Source: Phytohabitans suffuscus (GTDB taxonomy: Bacteria; Actinomycetota; Actinomycetes; Mycobacteriales; Micromonosporaceae). From it: a DNA stretch of 64,000 bases. A program made the translations under genes and the position numbers. The number at the start of each line of letters is the position of its first letter. Positions within the stretch are counted from its first letter, which is position 1. Location: positions 3,968,320 through 4,032,319 of the forward strand of contig NZ_AP022871.1 in NCBI RefSeq assembly GCF_011764565.1, read 5' to 3'. The notes under the pieces are model-generated. The model did not search any database. It was given only the letters and a program-made list of their open reading frames with translations, and was not told the origin of the DNA. This document shows positions 43,460 to 51,229 of this stretch, piece by piece.

Positions 43460-44656
43460 GTGAACGCTAGCGCCGAGATCGATGACGTCTTGCAGCGTGG
43501 TGCCAGTGGCGGGCGGATCACGCCTGAAGAGGCGCTCCTGCTCTACACCGATGCGCCGTTCCACGCGCTGGGCGAGGCGGCCGACGCCGTGCGCCGCCGA
43601 CGATACCCCGATGAGATCGTGACATACCTCATCGACCGCAACATCAACTACACCAACGTCTGCGTGACGGCGTGCAAGTTCTGCGCGTTCTACCGCGCGC
43701 CCAAGCACGCCGAGGGCTGGACGCACCCGACGGAGGAGATCCTGCGCCGGTGCGGCGAGGCGGTCGAGCTGGGTGCCACGCAGGTCATGCTCCAGGGCGG
43801 CCACCACCCGGAGTACGGGGTGGAGTACTACGAGGAGCTGTTCTCCTCGGTCAAGCGCGCCTACCCGCAGCTCGCCATCCACTCGATCGGCCCCAGTGAG
43901 ATCCTGCACATGGCCAAGGTCTCCGGCGTCTCCATCGAGGACGCGATCGTGCGGATCAAGGCGGCCGGCCTCGACTCGATCGCCGGCGCTGGCGCGGAGA
44001 TGCTGCCGGATCGCCCTCGCAAGGCGATCGCGCCGCTGAAGGAGTCGGGCGCCCGGTGGCTGGAGGTCATGGAGTCGGCGCACCGCCTGGGCGTCCAGTC
44101 GACGGCCACGATGATGATGGGCACCGGCGAGACCAACGCCGAGCGGATCGCGCACATGGCGATGATCCGCGACGTGCAGGACCGCACGGGCGGGTTCCGG
44201 GCGTTCATCCCGTGGACCTACCAGCCTGAGAACAACCACCTCAAGGGACGCACCCAGGCCACCACCGTGGAGTACCTGCGGCTGATCGCGGTCGCCCGGC
44301 TCTTCTTCCACAACGTGGCGCACCTGCAGGCCTCGTGGCTCACCACCGGCAAGGAGGCCGGGCAGCTCTCGCTGCACATGGGGGTCGACGACCTCGGCTC
44401 GATCATGCTGGAAGAAAACGTGATCTCCTCGGCCGGCGCCCGCCACCGCTCCAACCTGCACGAGCTGATCTGGATGATCCGCTCGGCCGGTCGGATCCCT
44501 GCGCAGCGCGACACCCTGTACCGCCACCTGGCCGTGCACCGCACACCGGAGGACGATCCGCGGGACGACCGGGTGGTGTCCCACTTCTCCTCGATCGCAC
44601 TGCCAGGTGGCGGTGCCGGTTCGCGCATCGAGCTGCCGCTGGTGGACAGCAAATAG
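43460..44656 (+). CDS. mqnC: Cyclic dehypoxanthine futalosine synthase MqnC
   Basis: This 398-residue radical SAM enzyme closes dehypoxanthine futalosine into the cyclic intermediate of menaquinone biosynthesis. The cluster motif is CVTACKFCAFY (Cys68, Cys72, Cys75), preceded by YLIDRNINYTNV. Further marks are QVMLQGGHHPEYGVEYYEEL, IHSIGPSEILHMAKVSG, AGAGAEMLPDRPR, MMMGTGETNAERIAHM and a late EENVISSAGARH. MqnE shares the fold, but the Gly-Gly-His-His and NINYTN features fit MqnC. The start is GTG 43460; TAGTCT at 43447-43452 could be a -10 for a nearly leaderless transcript. Confidence 0.93.
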   Translation: MNASAEIDDVLQRGASGGRITPEEALLLYTDAPFHALGEAADAVRRRRYPDEIVTYLIDRNINYTNVCVTACKFCAFYRAPKHAEGWTHPTEEILRRCGEAVELGATQVMLQGGHHPEYGVEYYEELFSSVKRAYPQLAIHSIGPSEILHMAKVSGVSIEDAIVRIKAAGLDSIAGAGAEMLPDRPRKAIAPLKESGARWLEVMESAHRLGVQSTATMMMGTGETNAERIAHMAMIRDVQDRTGGFRAFIPWTYQPENNHLKGRTQATTVEYLRLIAVARLFFHNVAHLQASWLTTGKEAGQLSLHMGVDDLGSIMLEENVISSAGARHRSNLHELIWMIRSAGRIPAQRDTLYRHLAVHRTPEDDPRDDRVVSHFSSIALPGGGAGSRIELPLVDSK

Positions 44657-44962
44657 TCAGCCGAACGGACGGATCTTCAGGGAGCGCACACCTCGTGCGC
44701 GCGAGAATTTGCCTACAAAGGTGGGCAAAACGGTCCGGAGGTCGCGCTCAGGTCTCTCTCCGGTAACGAACCGGGGCTCGCGCTGGATCGCGGCTGGCCG
44801 TTAGCGTCCTCGCGTCCCACCTGCCGTCCCGGTGGCCCCCGGACGGCATGCACGTCGGGCGTCTCGACCGTGCGCCGGTCGTATACATAGAGCAGGTCCG
44901 CCGCGGGCGGGGTGGGAGACCGCCCCGCCCGCGGCGTTTGTACGTATCCGATGATGGGACGC
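44657..44962 (+). other. Structured intergenic region between mqnC and menG
   Basis: No open frame in these 306 bases looks protein-coding. They hold an unusual density of inverted repeats: GCGCAC/GTGCGC (44684-44700), TTTGCC/GGCAAA (44708-44729), GCCGTCC/GGACGGC (44823-44847), CGACCG/CGGTCG (44865-44881) and a strong GC hairpin (44899-44936). A TATACAT at 44882-44888 could be a -10 element. Some of this may be a terminator for mqnC; some may be a leader for menG. Confidence 0.5.
44899..44936 (+). terminator. Strong GC-rich hairpin followed by short T-run
   Basis: GCCGCGGGCGGGG (44900-44912) is complementary to CCCCGCCCGCGGC (44923-44935), with an outer C-G pair, and TTTG follows. This is the best intrinsic-terminator shape in the window. 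It lies only 26 bases before the menG start, so it could be an attenuator if transcription begins at the TATACAT just upstream. Confidence 0.7.
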
Positions 44963-45655
44963 GTGACCCGCGCAGACCTGGACAAGCAGCCGCACGAGAT
45001 CGCCGCGATGTTCGACGGCGTGGCCCGGCGGTACGACGTGACCAACACCGTCCTCTCCTTCGGCCGCGACCGCGGCTGGCGCAAGGCGACCCGGGAGGCG
45101 CTCGACCTGTCCCCCGGGCAGCGGGTGCTCGACGTCGGCGCCGGCACCGGGGTCTCCACGCGGGAGCTGGGCGCCTCCGGGGCGTACGCGGTGGGGCTGG
45201 ACCTGTCGATCGGCATGCTCCAGGCCGGGCGCCGGGTGCGGCCCGGGGTGCCCCTGCTGGCCGGCGACGCGCTGCGGCTGCCGTTTCCGGACGCCGCCTT
45301 CGACGCGGTGACCATCTCGTTCGCGCTGCGCAACGTGGTCGAGCCGGCCGCCGCCCTGCGCGAGCTGGCCCGGGTCACCCGGCCCGGTGGGCGGCTCGTC
45401 GTGTGTGAGTTCAGCCACCCGACCGCCGAGCCGTTCCGGCAGGTCTACATGTCCTATCTGATGCGTTCGCTGCCGGCCGTCGCCCGCCGTGTATCGAGCA
45501 ATCCGGATGCGTACGTCTATCTGGCGGAGTCGATCCGTGCGTGGCCGGACCAGTCGGGGCTTGCGACGCTTGTCGGCCAGTCGGGCTGGAGTGACGTGGC
45601 CTGGCGAAACCTGACCGGCGGCATCGTCGCGCTGCATCGTGCGACGCGTGGTTAG
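44963..45655 (+). CDS. menG: Demethylmenaquinone methyltransferase MenG/UbiE
   Basis: This 230-residue SAM-dependent methyltransferase methylates demethylmenaquinone, the last ring step. Motifs are DKQPHEIAAMFDGVARRYDV, VLDVGAGTGVSTRELG (SAM site), FPDAAFDAVTISFALRNV and VCEFSHPTAEPFRQVYM. The start is taken as GTG 44963, which matches the usual family N-terminus; two in-frame ATG codons lie at 44951 and 44954. It lies between the futalosine gene mqnC and the reductase that modifies the quinone tail. Confidence 0.92.
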   Translation: MTRADLDKQPHEIAAMFDGVARRYDVTNTVLSFGRDRGWRKATREALDLSPGQRVLDVGAGTGVSTRELGASGAYAVGLDLSIGMLQAGRRVRPGVPLLAGDALRLPFPDAAFDAVTISFALRNVVEPAAALRELARVTRPGGRLVVCEFSHPTAEPFRQVYMSYLMRSLPAVARRVSSNPDAYVYLAESIRAWPDQSGLATLVGQSGWSDVAWRNLTGGIVALHRATRG

Positions 45656-45694
45656 GGAGCCACAAAAGGGGCATATCGGCGCTATGCTGCGCCC

Positions 45695-45871
45695 ATGGCG
45701 GGGGAGAACGACGCGATCGCGGACATGGTCGCGCAGCTGCGGCGACTGGCCGAGGAGCACCCGGAGGCAGTGCAGCGCTTGGCGGCCGACCTGACGGCCG
45801 CGCTCGGGCGGGCGGGGATGCACTTCGATGGCGAGAAAGTCACCGACGTACCGGCCAACCAGGAAAATTAG
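45695..45871 (+). CDS. 58-residue protein of unknown function
   Basis: The ATG at 45695 opens MAGENDAIADMVAQLRRLAE and reads a short, Ala/Leu/Glu-rich helix through LAADLTAALGRAG to an end at VPANQEN. Codon use matches the surrounding genes. It lies 39 bases after menG and about 100 bases before the reductase. No family is recognised and there is no membrane segment. It may be a small regulator or adaptor, or may not be translated. Confidence 0.5.
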   Translation: MAGENDAIADMVAQLRRLAEEHPEAVQRLAADLTAALGRAGMHFDGEKVTDVPANQEN

Positions 45872-45926
45872 GGTTGCCTAACCGGCTAGGCCCCTGGAGG
45901 CGGTTCTAGACTCCACACGGAAACGC

Positions 45927-45944
45927 TTGTGAAGCATTTCACGA
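45927..45944. promoter_or_regulatory. Rex (redox-sensing repressor) operator
   Basis: TTGTGAAGCATTTCACGA matches the Rex operator pattern TTGTGAANNNNTTCACAA except for the penultimate base. Rex senses the NADH/NAD+ ratio, and nuo genes are known Rex targets in Streptomyces. The site lies 24 bases before the start of the reductase gene, which leads into nuoA-N. Confidence 0.75.
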
Positions 45945-45968
45945 GCGCACCGGATCGGAGGTGGAACC

Positions 45969-47231
45969 GTGACCGACGAAGCCGACGTCATCGTCGTGGG
46001 CGCCGGTCCGGGTGGTTCCACAACGGCTTACCACCTGGCCCGGCACGGCTTGCGCGTGCTGCTGCTGGAGAAGACCGAGTTTCCGCGGGAGAAGGTCTGC
46101 GGCGACGGTCTGACCCCGCGCGCCGTCAAGCAGATCGTCAAGCTCGGCATCGACACCACTCCCGAAGCGGGCTGGCTGCGCAACAAGGGGCTGCGGGTCA
46201 TCGGCGGGGGCGTACGGCTGGAGCTCGACTGGCCGGAGCTGGCCAGCTTCCCCGACTACGGCCTGGTCCGCACCCGGCTCGACTTCGACGACATGCTCGC
46301 CAAGCAGGCGGTCAAGGCCGGCGCGGTGCTCCACACCAGGGCCAACGTCACCGGCCCCGTGCTCGACGGCGCCGGCCGCGCGGTCGGCGTGGTGGCAGAG
46401 GTCGCCGGTGAGGAGAAGACGTTCCACGCGCCGCTGACGATCGCGGCGGACGGGGTCTCCGGCCGCTTCCCGCTCGCGATGGGTCTGGCCAAGCGCGAGG
46501 ACCGGCCGATCGGTGTCGCGGTGCGGCGCTACTACCACTCGCCGCTGCGGCACGACGACGACTACCTCGAGTCCTGGCTGGAGCTGCGCAGCCGCGAGGC
46601 CGGCGACAAGCTCCTGCCCGGCTACGGCTGGATCTTCGGGATGGGCGACGGCCGGGTCAACGTGGGCCTGGGCGTGCTCAACTCGTCGGCCGCGTTCGGC
46701 AAGACCAACTACCGGCGGCTGCTGGTCGACTGGCTGGGCAGCACGCCGCCCGACTGGGGCATGGCCGACGAGGCCAACGCCGACGGCCCGATCCTCGGCG
46801 CCGCGCTGCCGATGGGCTTCAACCGGGTGCCCCACTACACCAGGGGCGTGCTGCTCGTCGGTGACTCCGGCGGTATGGTCAACCCCTTCAACGGCGAAGG
46901 CATCGCGTACGCGATGGAGTCAGGCGAGCTGGCCGCGGAGGTCGTGGTGCAGGCGCTGGCCCGGCCGGCCGGACCGGCCCGGGAGCGGGCGCTCGCGGCG
47001 TACCCGGCAGAGCTCAAGGCGCGGTACGGCGGCTACTACCGGCTCGGCAACGTCTTCGTGAAGCTGATCGGCAACCCGCAGATCATGAAGATCGCCACCC
47101 GGCACGGCATGCCGCACCCGACGCTGATGCGGTTCGTGCTCAAACTCCTGGCCAACCTGACCGATCCGCGCGGTGGCGACGCGATGGACCGGGTCATCAA
47201 CGCCATGACCAGGGTGGCCCCCGCGGTGTGA
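45969..47231 (+). CDS. menJ: Geranylgeranyl-reductase-family flavoprotein, probable menaquinone reductase
   Basis: This 420-residue FAD enzyme saturates isoprenoid double bonds. Given menG upstream and complex I downstream, partial reduction of the menaquinone side chain (MenJ role) is the likely job. Motifs are DVIVVGAGPGGSTTAYHLAR (FAD), LEKTEFPREKVCGDGLTPRA (family signature), IAADGVSGRFPLAMGLAKRE and LLVGDSGGMVNPFNGEGIAY. The start is GTG 45969 after a CGGAGGTGG site. nuoA begins 73 bases after its stop with no terminator in between, so it is probably the first gene of the nuo transcript. Confidence 0.88.
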   Translation: MTDEADVIVVGAGPGGSTTAYHLARHGLRVLLLEKTEFPREKVCGDGLTPRAVKQIVKLGIDTTPEAGWLRNKGLRVIGGGVRLELDWPELASFPDYGLVRTRLDFDDMLAKQAVKAGAVLHTRANVTGPVLDGAGRAVGVVAEVAGEEKTFHAPLTIAADGVSGRFPLAMGLAKREDRPIGVAVRRYYHSPLRHDDDYLESWLELRSREAGDKLLPGYGWIFGMGDGRVNVGLGVLNSSAAFGKTNYRRLLVDWLGSTPPDWGMADEANADGPILGAALPMGFNRVPHYTRGVLLVGDSGGMVNPFNGEGIAYAMESGELAAEVVVQALARPAGPARERALAAYPAELKARYGGYYRLGNVFVKLIGNPQIMKIATRHGMPHPTLMRFVLKLLANLTDPRGGDAMDRVINAMTRVAPAV

Positions 47232-47304
47232 CCCCACGCGCGGGTGAATAGTGTGAATCGATCGAAGTAGACGCAGGCCGGGAAGGACGAGCAGGGGAAA
47301 GAGG

Positions 47305-47670
47305 ATGTCGCTCTCGCCGTACGTACCCATCATCGGGGTCTTCGCGTTGGCTGCGGCTTTCGCGATCTTCTCCGTCGCGATCGCGCCGTTACTCGGCCCC
47401 CGTCGCTTCAACAAGGCCAAGCTCGCCGCCTACGAGTGCGGCATCGAGCCCTCGCCGGAGCCGGTCGGCGGCGGCCGGATCCCGATCAAGTTCTACCTGA
47501 CCGCGATGCTCTTCATCGTGTTCGACATCGAGATCATCTTCCTGTACCCGTGGGCCGTGTCCTTCGACGCGCTCGGCATCTTCGGGTTCGTGGAGATGCT
47601 GCTCTTCATTGGGTCGGTCTTCATCGCGTACGCCTACGTCTGGCGGCGCGGAGGGCTGGACTGGGACTGA
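47305..47670 (+). CDS. nuoA: NADH-quinone oxidoreductase subunit A
   Basis: This 121-residue membrane subunit of complex I has three hydrophobic segments. It shows the typical loop YECGIEPSPEPVGGGRIPIK with its conserved Cys, then FYLTAMLFIVFDIEIIFLYP. It is the first of 14 nuo genes in the standard order. The ATG is preceded by a purine-rich GGGGAAAGAGG site. Confidence 0.95.
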   Translation: MSLSPYVPIIGVFALAAAFAIFSVAIAPLLGPRRFNKAKLAAYECGIEPSPEPVGGGRIPIKFYLTAMLFIVFDIEIIFLYPWAVSFDALGIFGFVEMLLFIGSVFIAYAYVWRRGGLDWD

Positions 47671-47683
47671 GGTCTTACGCGCC

Positions 47684-48358
47684 ATGGGAATCGAAGAGAA
47701 GCTGCCGAGCGGCATCCTGCTGACCAGCGTGGAAAAGCTGGTCAACTGGACCCGCAAGACCTCGACGTGGGGCGCCACCTTCGGGCTGGCGTGCTGCGCG
47801 ATCGAGATGATGGCCGCCGGTGCCCCCCACTATGACCTGGGCCGCTGGGGCATGGAGGTCTTCCGCGCCTCGCCCCGCCAGGCCGACCTGATGATCGTCG
47901 CGGGCCGGGTGAGCCAGAAGATGGCCCCGGTGCTGCGCCAGATCTACGACCAGATGGCCGAGCCCCGCTGGGTGCTTTCGATGGGCGTCTGCGCGAGCAG
48001 CGGCGGCATGTTCAACAACTACGCGATCGTGCAGGGCGTCGACCACGTCGTGCCGGTCGACATGTACCTGCCGGGCTGCCCGCCGCGGCCGGAGATGCTG
48101 ATCGACGCGATCCTCAAGCTGCGCGAGAAGATCATGCACGAGCCGCTCGGCGCCAACGGCCGCAAGATGCTCGAGGCCCGCAAGGAGCGCGGTGACGTGC
48201 CGGTCGTGCCGCACGGCTCGATGCCCTCGTCGTACCGCTCCGACAAGGTCAAGCGGGCCGAGTGGACGCAGGCCGTGCGCGAGGGTCGCGAGGAGCAGCT
48301 CCGCATCGAGAAGTGGATGCAGGAGCAGAGGCACCTTCAGGGTGGGGGTCGTTGGTAG
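47684..48358 (+). CDS. nuoB: NADH-quinone oxidoreductase subunit B
   Basis: This 224-residue peripheral subunit holds the terminal N2 [4Fe-4S] cluster next to the quinone site. Ligands are Cys37 and Cys38 (LACCAIEMM), Cys103 (MGVCASSGGMF) and Cys132 (LPGCPPRPEML). A C-terminal extension of about 40 residues is common in actinobacteria. The start ATG 47684 is 13 bases after nuoA. Confidence 0.96.
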   Translation: MGIEEKLPSGILLTSVEKLVNWTRKTSTWGATFGLACCAIEMMAAGAPHYDLGRWGMEVFRASPRQADLMIVAGRVSQKMAPVLRQIYDQMAEPRWVLSMGVCASSGGMFNNYAIVQGVDHVVPVDMYLPGCPPRPEMLIDAILKLREKIMHEPLGANGRKMLEARKERGDVPVVPHGSMPSSYRSDKVKRAEWTQAVREGREEQLRIEKWMQEQRHLQGGGRW

Positions 48359-48360
48359 CC

Positions 48361-49104
48361 ATGGTCGAACCCAACAAGCCGAGCGAGGACCCGGGCGGCG
48401 GCGTGCCCGCGCAGGCACCGCCGGTCGGCGCCACCTCCGGCGCCCCCGCGGAGTACCCGCCGGCCAGCCCCGCCGGGCGCGGCATGTTCGGCATCCACGG
48501 CTCCGGTGACACGTCCGGCTTCGGTGGCCTGGTGCGCCGCCGGGTGCAGCCGGCCGGCACCCCCCAGCCGTACGGCGGCTACTTCGACGACGTGTACGAC
48601 GCGCTCACCGTGGCGTACCCGGGCATCGAGGACGCGATCGAGAAGGTCGTGGTCGACCGGGGCGAGCTGACCCTGCACATCAAGCCGGAGCGGATCGTCG
48701 ACGTCTGCCGGACGATGCGCGACAGCGAGGGGCTCCGCTTCGAGCTGTGCTCCTCGGTGTCCGGTGTGGACTATCTGGGCGCCGACGAGCGCAGGCTGCA
48801 CGTCGTCTACCAGCTCACCTCGATGACCTACCGGCGCTGGGTGCGCCTGGAGGTGGCGGTCGACGCCGACCACCCGCGGGTGCCGAGCGTCACCCAGGTC
48901 TACCCGACCGCCGACTGGCAGGAGCGGGAGACGTACGACTTCTTCGGCGTCGTCTTCGAGGGCCACCCCAACCTCACCCGGATCCTCATGCCGGATGACT
49001 GGGAGGGCTTCCCCCAGCGCAAGGACTACCCGCTCGGCGGGGTGCCCGTGGAGTACAAGGGCGCCGAGATACCGCCGCCAGACAAGCGGAGGAGCTACCA
49101 ATGA
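48361..49104 (+). CDS. nuoC: NADH-quinone oxidoreductase subunit C
   Basis: This 247-residue 30-kDa-type subunit links the quinone module together. The first 70 residues are a Pro/Gly-rich extension. The core shows FELCSSVSGVDYLGADERRL and the signature ERETYDFFGVVFEGHPNLTR followed by LPLGG-type DYPLGGVPVEYKG. It overlaps nuoD by four bases. Confidence 0.95.
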   Translation: MVEPNKPSEDPGGGVPAQAPPVGATSGAPAEYPPASPAGRGMFGIHGSGDTSGFGGLVRRRVQPAGTPQPYGGYFDDVYDALTVAYPGIEDAIEKVVVDRGELTLHIKPERIVDVCRTMRDSEGLRFELCSSVSGVDYLGADERRLHVVYQLTSMTYRRWVRLEVAVDADHPRVPSVTQVYPTADWQERETYDFFGVVFEGHPNLTRILMPDDWEGFPQRKDYPLGGVPVEYKGAEIPPPDKRRSYQ

Positions 49105-50429
49105 CCACGACATCCGGGTACGCGACCGAGCGCGAGACCACCGAGGGCAAGGTCTTCAACGTCACCGGCGGCGACTGGGACACCGTCGTCGGCGGCACCG
49201 ACCCGATCCAGGACGAGCGGATCGTGGTCAACATGGGTCCGCAGCACCCGTCCACCCACGGCGTGCTCCGGCTGGTCCTGGAGCTTGAGGGCGAGACCGT
49301 CCGCGAGGCCCGGGTGGTCGTGGGCTACCTGCACACCGGCATCGAAAAGAGCCTCGAGTTCCGCAACTGGGTGCAGGGCTCGACGTTCGTGACCCGGATG
49401 GACTACCTGTCGCCGATCTTCAACGAGACGGCGTACGCCCTCGCGGTGGAGAAGCTCCTCGGCATCGAGGACCAGATCACCGAGCGGGCGAACACGATCC
49501 GGGTGCTCATGATGGAGCTCAACCGGATCTCCTCACACCTGGTCTGGCTCGCCACCACGGGCATGGAGCTCGGCGCGATCTCGATGATGCTCTACGGCTT
49601 CCGCGAGCGGGAGTACATCCTCGAGATCTTCGAGATGGTCAGCGGCCTGCGGATGAACATGGCGTACGTCCGGCCGGGCGGCGTCGCGCAGGACGTGCCG
49701 GACGAGGCGATCGTCAAGATCCGTGAGTTCCTGGCGATGATGCCCAAGAAGCTCAAGGAGTACGAGGCGCTCCTGTCCGGCCAGCCCATCTGGCACCAGC
49801 GCACCAAGGACGTCGCGGTGCTCGACGTCACCGGCTGCCTGGCCCTCGGCATCACCGGCCCGGTGCTGCGCTCCGCCGGGCTGCCGTGGGACCTACGAAA
49901 GACCATGCCGTACTGCGGCTACGAGACGTACGAGTTCGACGTGCCGACCACTCCAACGGGTGACGTCTGGGGCCGCTACCTGGTGCGCATGGCCGAGATG
50001 CGCGAGTCACTGAAGATCGTCGAGCAGGCGCTCGACCGGCTCAGGCCCGGCCCGATCATGGTGGCCGACAAGAAGATCGCCTGGCCGGCGCAGCTCGCCA
50101 TCGGCGTCGACGGCATGGGCAACTCGCTGGAGCACGTCGCCAAGATCATGGGTCAGTCGATGGAGTCGCTGATCCACCACTTCAAGCTGGTGACCGAGGG
50201 CTTCCGGGTCCCGCCCGGCCAGGTGTACGTGGGCATCGAGTCGCCGCGCGGAGAGCTGGGCGTGCACGCGGTCTCCGACGGCGGCACCCGGCCCTATCGG
50301 GTGCACTACCGCGAGCCCAGCTTCGTCAACCTCCAGGCGATCCCGGCCATGGCCGAGGGCGGCCTGATCGCCGACGTGATCGCCGGGGGCGCTTCTCTCG
50401 ACCCCGTGATGGGTGGGTGTGACCGCTAG
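49101..50429 (+). CDS. nuoD: NADH-quinone oxidoreductase subunit D
   Basis: This 442-residue 49-kDa-type subunit forms the quinone-binding cavity with NuoB. Landmarks are NMGPQHPSTHGVLRLVLELE, VGYLHTGIEKSLEFRNW, MELNRISSHLVWLATTGMEL and ESPRGELGVHAVSDGGTRPY. The end is the usual DPVMGGCDR. ATG 49101 overlaps nuoC. Confidence 0.97.
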   Translation: MTTTSGYATERETTEGKVFNVTGGDWDTVVGGTDPIQDERIVVNMGPQHPSTHGVLRLVLELEGETVREARVVVGYLHTGIEKSLEFRNWVQGSTFVTRMDYLSPIFNETAYALAVEKLLGIEDQITERANTIRVLMMELNRISSHLVWLATTGMELGAISMMLYGFREREYILEIFEMVSGLRMNMAYVRPGGVAQDVPDEAIVKIREFLAMMPKKLKEYEALLSGQPIWHQRTKDVAVLDVTGCLALGITGPVLRSAGLPWDLRKTMPYCGYETYEFDVPTTPTGDVWGRYLVRMAEMRESLKIVEQALDRLRPGPIMVADKKIAWPAQLAIGVDGMGNSLEHVAKIMGQSMESLIHHFKLVTEGFRVPPGQVYVGIESPRGELGVHAVSDGGTRPYRVHYREPSFVNLQAIPAMAEGGLIADVIAGGASLDPVMGGCDR

Positions 50430-51229
50430 TGGGATTCAGTGACGCCACGCGCGAAAAGGCGCTGGAGATCATCGCGCGCTACCCGGCCGACCGGTCCCGG
50501 TCCGCGCTGCTGCCGCTGCTGCACCTCGTGCAGTCGGAGGAGGGCAGCGTGTCCCCGGCCGGCGTGGAGTTCTGCGCCGAGATGCTGGGCATCACCAAGG
50601 CCCAGGTGGGTGCGGTCGCGACCTTCTACACGATGTACAAGCGCCGGCCGTCCGGTGACTGGCTGGTCAGCGTCTGCACCAACACGATGTGCAACGTGCT
50701 CGGCGGCCAGGAGATCTACGACCGGCTGAGCGAGCACCTCGGGGTCGGGCACGACGAGACCACCGCCGACGGCACGATCACGTTCGAGCACGCCGAGTGC
50801 CTGGCCGCCTGCGACTACGGCCCGGTGATGACGGTCAACTACGAGTTCTTCGACCAGGTCGACCCGGACACCGCCGTGCACGTGGTCGACCAGCTGCGCG
50901 CCGGGCAGCGGCCGCAGCCCACCCGCGGCGCCCGGCTCTGCACGCTCAAGGAGATGTCGCTGCAGCTCGCCGGGTACGCCGAGCCGCGCGAGGAGGCGAT
51001 GGGCGACGGCCCGGCCGGCGCACCCACCCTGCGCGGGGTGCGGCTGGCCCAGGACCACGGCATCAGCGTCTCCGGCTTCGACCCGGACACGCCGATCAAG
51101 TCCTCGCGGGGCGACGCCGCACCGGCGGCCACGGCGGCCGGGCTGGCGGCCAACAAGCCGGCGAGCGACCTGAAGCCCGCCGGTGACGCGCCGCAGCCCC
51201 AGAAGCAGGCCCTCAAGGAGGCGAAGTGA
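50429..51229 (+). CDS. nuoE: NADH-quinone oxidoreductase subunit E
   Basis: This 266-residue [2Fe-2S] subunit carries the N1a centre. Ligands lie in VSVCTNTMCNVLGG and AECLAACDYGPVMTVN. A long Ala/Pro/Lys-rich tail of about 80 residues after YAEPREEAMG is an actinobacterial feature without a known role. GTG 50429 shares one base with the nuoD stop. Confidence 0.95.
   Translation: MGFSDATREKALEIIARYPADRSRSALLPLLHLVQSEEGSVSPAGVEFCAEMLGITKAQVGAVATFYTMYKRRPSGDWLVSVCTNTMCNVLGGQEIYDRLSEHLGVGHDETTADGTITFEHAECLAACDYGPVMTVNYEFFDQVDPDTAVHVVDQLRAGQRPQPTRGARLCTLKEMSLQLAGYAEPREEAMGDGPAGAPTLRGVRLAQDHGISVSGFDPDTPIKSSRGDAAPAATAAGLAANKPASDLKPAGDAPQPQKQALKEAK

Noticed and set aside
47240..47275. Second Rex-like site directly upstream of nuoA
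   Set aside because: Only one half (TGTGAA) is present; the other half reads TCGAAG and does not match.
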